Shown piece after piece: positions 5,772-6,942 of a DNA stretch of 6,942 bases. The stretch is from Nitrospinota bacterium (GTDB taxonomy: Bacteria; Nitrospinota; Nitrospinia; UBA9942), in NCBI GenBank assembly GCA_016234205.1, contig JACRGN010000340.1, positions 1 through 6,942 of the forward strand. Reading direction: 5' to 3'. The position numbers were made by a program, and so were the translations under genes. The stretch's first letter is position 1. Each line of letters opens with the position of its first letter. The notes under the pieces were generated by a model. It did not search any database. It was given only the letters and a program-made list of their open reading frames with translations, and was not told the DNA's origin.

Positions 5772-5800
5772 ATTATAATTTTCTTTTGATGCCATGACAA
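5772..5800 (-). promoter_or_regulatory. Strong sigma70-type promoter abutting the oppD start
   Basis: On the minus strand, TTGTCA (5800-5795, 5/6) and TATAAT (5777-5772, 6/6) are spaced by 17 nt. The expected transcription start is about 5765, one base before the ATG at 5764. With no Shine-Dalgarno present, the oppD transcript would be leaderless or nearly so. If translation began instead at 5818, this promoter would lie inside the gene and could not serve that start. Confidence 0.55.
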
Positions 5801-5817
5801 GGAAATTATAAAAACCA

Positions 5818-5916
5818 TTAAGGAGAGAAGGAGAACAAACAGAGAGAAATGGAGAAAGAAAAAATTATTTTAAAAATATTTTCCCATTTCTCCTTAATAT
5901 TTTTGTTTTGTCCTTG
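5818..5916. repeat. Imperfect long hairpin between oppD and pyrE
   Basis: The right arm CCATTTCTCCTTAA (5884-5897) pairs with two separate left blocks: TTAAGGAGA at 5818-5826, and GAGAAATGG at 5844-5852. Further out, AAGGAGAACAAAC (from 5828) is loosely complementary to the run up to TTGTCCTT (5908-5915). The loop is AT-rich. The region is purine-rich on the left and pyrimidine-rich on the right. It may be a decayed palindromic repeat or a fold-back separating the two divergent transcription units. It encodes nothing recognisable. Confidence 0.4.
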
Positions 5917-5936
5917 AATATTCACTGTGGTATATG
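5908..5936 (+). promoter_or_regulatory. Candidate extended -10 promoter for pyrE
   Basis: TTGTCC (5908-5913, 4/6 to the -35 consensus) and TATATG (5931-5936, 4/6 to the -10 consensus) are separated by 17 nt. A TGG directly upstream of the -10 fits the extended -10 pattern TGN. The predicted start is near 5943, leaving a leader of about 20 nt before the pyrE ATG. The match is moderate. Confidence 0.35.
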
Positions 5937-5963
5937 GTAAATTTCTCACAAAAAGGGGGAGAG

Positions 5964-6515
5964 ATGACATTAAAAGAGGAATTATTACAGATAGTACGAA
6001 AACAGTCATACGAAAAGAGGAAGGTAGTCCTTTCATCAGGCAAGGATAGTGATTTTTATATTGATGGCAAGATGACTACAACTAATCCGAAGGGTGCGTT
6101 TTTAGTTGGAAAATTAATGTTTGAGAAGATTAAAAATCTGGGGCTTGATGGTGTTGGCGGGATTACAATGGGTGCTGACCCTATTGCAACTGCAATTGCC
6201 ATTGTGAGCCATATAGAAGGAAGGCCTGCAACTGCATTCTTTGTGAGAAAGGAACAGAAAAAACATGGGAAGCAGCTCTGGATTGAAGGAGGATGGGGAT
6301 TGAAAGAGGGCTCAAAGGTTGCTATAGTTGAAGATGTTGTTACGACAGGCGGGTCAACACTAAAGGCTATTGAAAAGGCGGAGGAGGCTGGATTTGTTGT
6401 TGCAAAGGTCTTATCACTTGTGGATAGAGAAGAAGGTGGAAGAGAGAATTTAGAAAAAAAAGGTTACAGGTTTGAATCTATTTTTACAAAGAGGGATATC
6501 TTAGGAGAAGGTTAA
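5964..6515 (+). CDS. pyrE: Orotate phosphoribosyltransferase
   Basis: This 183-residue cytoplasmic enzyme converts orotate and PRPP to orotidine 5'-monophosphate in de novo pyrimidine synthesis. The N-terminal segment includes SSGKDSDFYIDGK (24-36), typical of PyrE, followed by GVGGITMGADPIA (63-75). The flexible catalytic loop is FVRKEQKKHG (93-102), with conserved R95, K96, K99 and H101. The PRPP-binding motif VAIVEDVVTTGGS is at 119-131, with the acidic pair E123-D124. The length suits the short bacterial form. The ATG at 5964 is preceded by GGGGGAG (5955-5961), an excellent ribosome binding site; an upstream GTG-type start at 5934 would add ten unconserved residues. It is transcribed divergently from oppD, and the next gene starts 5 nt after its stop, so the two probably share a transcript. 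No pyrimidine-specific attenuator is evident in the leader. Confidence 0.96.
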   Translation: MTLKEELLQIVRKQSYEKRKVVLSSGKDSDFYIDGKMTTTNPKGAFLVGKLMFEKIKNLGLDGVGGITMGADPIATAIAIVSHIEGRPATAFFVRKEQKKHGKQLWIEGGWGLKEGSKVAIVEDVVTTGGSTLKAIEKAEEAGFVVAKVLSLVDREEGGRENLEKKGYRFESIFTKRDILGEG

Positions 6516-6520
6516 GGGAT

Positions 6521-6942
6521 ATGCGTAAATTTTTTATCTTCCTCTGTTCAGGCTTATTCATCACATCACTTGTAATCCGAGGCTTTAGCCTCGCAGGGAT
6601 TGATGCTATAGCCTTTGAAAAATTACAGTCTTCACAAGTAACCAAAAATGTTTCGGCAGAAGGCTCATGTGCAGTTGTGGGGATGACCGCTGAGCAGTGC
6701 CAGCTTTTGGCTTTGCAGAGGGCAAGGGCATCTGCAATTGAGCAGGCTTCGGGTGTGGCAGTATCATCCAGCACTATTGTAACCGATTTCAGACTTGCAG
6801 TTGACTTTATAAAGACTTATGCAAAAGGCTTTATTATTAACGAAAAGGTTGAATGGCTTCCCCTCGGACAGTATCAAAAGGATAAATCAACAGCCCCGAT
6901 ACCTGAATACAGGGTAAAGATTATTGCTGATGTGCATACACC
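6521..6942 (+). CDS. Exported protein with FlgT-N / LPP20-like domain, 3' end outside the window
   Basis: The ATG at 6521 opens a frame that continues through the right edge (140 codons visible). The N-terminus is a signal peptide: MRK, a hydrophobic FFIFLCSGLFITSLVI, and a likely cleavage after the AIA in IDAIAFEK. The mature part resembles the N-terminal domain of FlgT and LPP20-type envelope proteins: VSAEGSCAVVG, then AEQCQLLALQRARASAIEQA, then SGVAVSSSTIVTDFRLAVDF, then a GFIINEKVEW strand and YRVKIIADV. Such proteins are periplasmic or outer-membrane associated, in flagellar or surface assemblies; which one applies here cannot be told. It starts 5 nt after pyrE, and its ribosome binding site (AGGAG 6503-6507 or GAAGG 6507-6511) lies within the pyrE end. 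A palindrome within the signal-peptide region places an Arg between the hydrophobic core and the cleavage site, which is slightly unusual. Confidence 0.75.
   Translation, partial: MRKFFIFLCSGLFITSLVIRGFSLAGIDAIAFEKLQSSQVTKNVSAEGSCAVVGMTAEQCQLLALQRARASAIEQASGVAVSSSTIVTDFRLAVDFIKTYAKGFIINEKVEWLPLGQYQKDKSTAPIPEYRVKIIADVHT
6578..6593. repeat. Perfect 16-nt palindrome inside the signal-peptide coding region
   Basis: CGAGGCT (6578-6584) and AGCCTCG (6587-6593) are perfect reverse complements separated by TT. Palindromes of this GAGGCTTTAGCCTC type are common as REP-like intergenic repeats in environmental genomes (from memory). Here the palindrome is translated as part of RGFSLA, just after the hydrophobic core of the signal peptide. 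Confidence 0.5.

Noticed and set aside
5765..5818. ATG at 5818 as the oppD start
   Set aside because: The extra 18 residues are not OppD-like, no Shine-Dalgarno precedes it, and a near-consensus promoter lies between it and the ATG at 5764.
5818..6036. Small hydrophobic minus-strand ORF upstream of oppD
   Set aside because: It is antisense to the pyrE 5' end and its leader, and its content comes from purine-rich DNA read backwards; no ribosome site supports it.
6484..6774. Minus-strand 96-residue ORF
   Set aside because: It lies wholly antisense to the pyrE end and to the exported-protein gene, which has a signal peptide and a recognisable domain.
1..6942. CRISPR array, tRNA or rRNA genes
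   Set aside because: No regularly spaced direct repeats of CRISPR length and no tRNA cloverleaf or rRNA signature were seen on either strand by eye.

Overview
This window looks like a bacterial chromosome segment of moderate-to-low G+C, probably from an uncultured environmental lineage such as Nitrospirota or a Desulfobacterota-like group. That guess rests on general impression only: the style of the proteins, abundant small palindromic and tandem repeats between genes, and a REP-like element at the left edge. No rRNA, tRNA, CRISPR array or transposase gene is visible.

Left part (1-733). This stretch looks decayed. A minus-strand ORF begins at 69 with an excellent ribosome binding site and runs straight into a REP-like repeat at the window edge. 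Just upstream of it lies the 3' end of an unrecognised minus-strand gene (about 94-225). At an 8-T run (224-231) that gene stops abruptly, and a 5'-truncated glyoxalase/VOC gene starts on the plus strand (226-687). Both genes have lost their 5' ends at the same point, as expected from one deletion between divergent genes or from an assembly join.

Middle (734-5764). Three minus-strand genes appear in the order oppD (5764-4778), oppF (3792-2815) and a DUF255/thioredoxin-domain gene (2803-734). OppD and OppF are the two ATPases of a peptide/nickel-type ABC importer; no permease or binding-protein gene lies nearby. The two ATPase genes are normally contiguous. Here they are separated by about 985 bp holding a plus-strand toxin-antitoxin locus: a near-consensus sigma70 promoter, a palindrome at the expected transcription start, a 48-codon basic small protein, hicA and hicB. 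On the oppF side of that insert lies a 128-bp fold-back element with 20-bp terminal inverted repeats (17/20 matching) and an internal heptanucleotide tandem array.

Right part (5765-6942). A divergent intergenic region holds an imperfect long hairpin, a strong minus-strand promoter placed so close to oppD that its mRNA would be essentially leaderless, and a weaker plus-strand promoter for pyrE. pyrE (orotate phosphoribosyltransferase) is followed after 5 nt by an exported FlgT-N/LPP20-like protein that runs off the right edge. A perfect 16-nt palindrome lies inside the signal-peptide coding region of that last gene.

The most interesting unit is the hicAB cassette with its extra small basic protein and its own promoter/operator, placed antisense inside a transporter ATPase operon. 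The rest is ordinary housekeeping and transport content plus repeat-driven decay.
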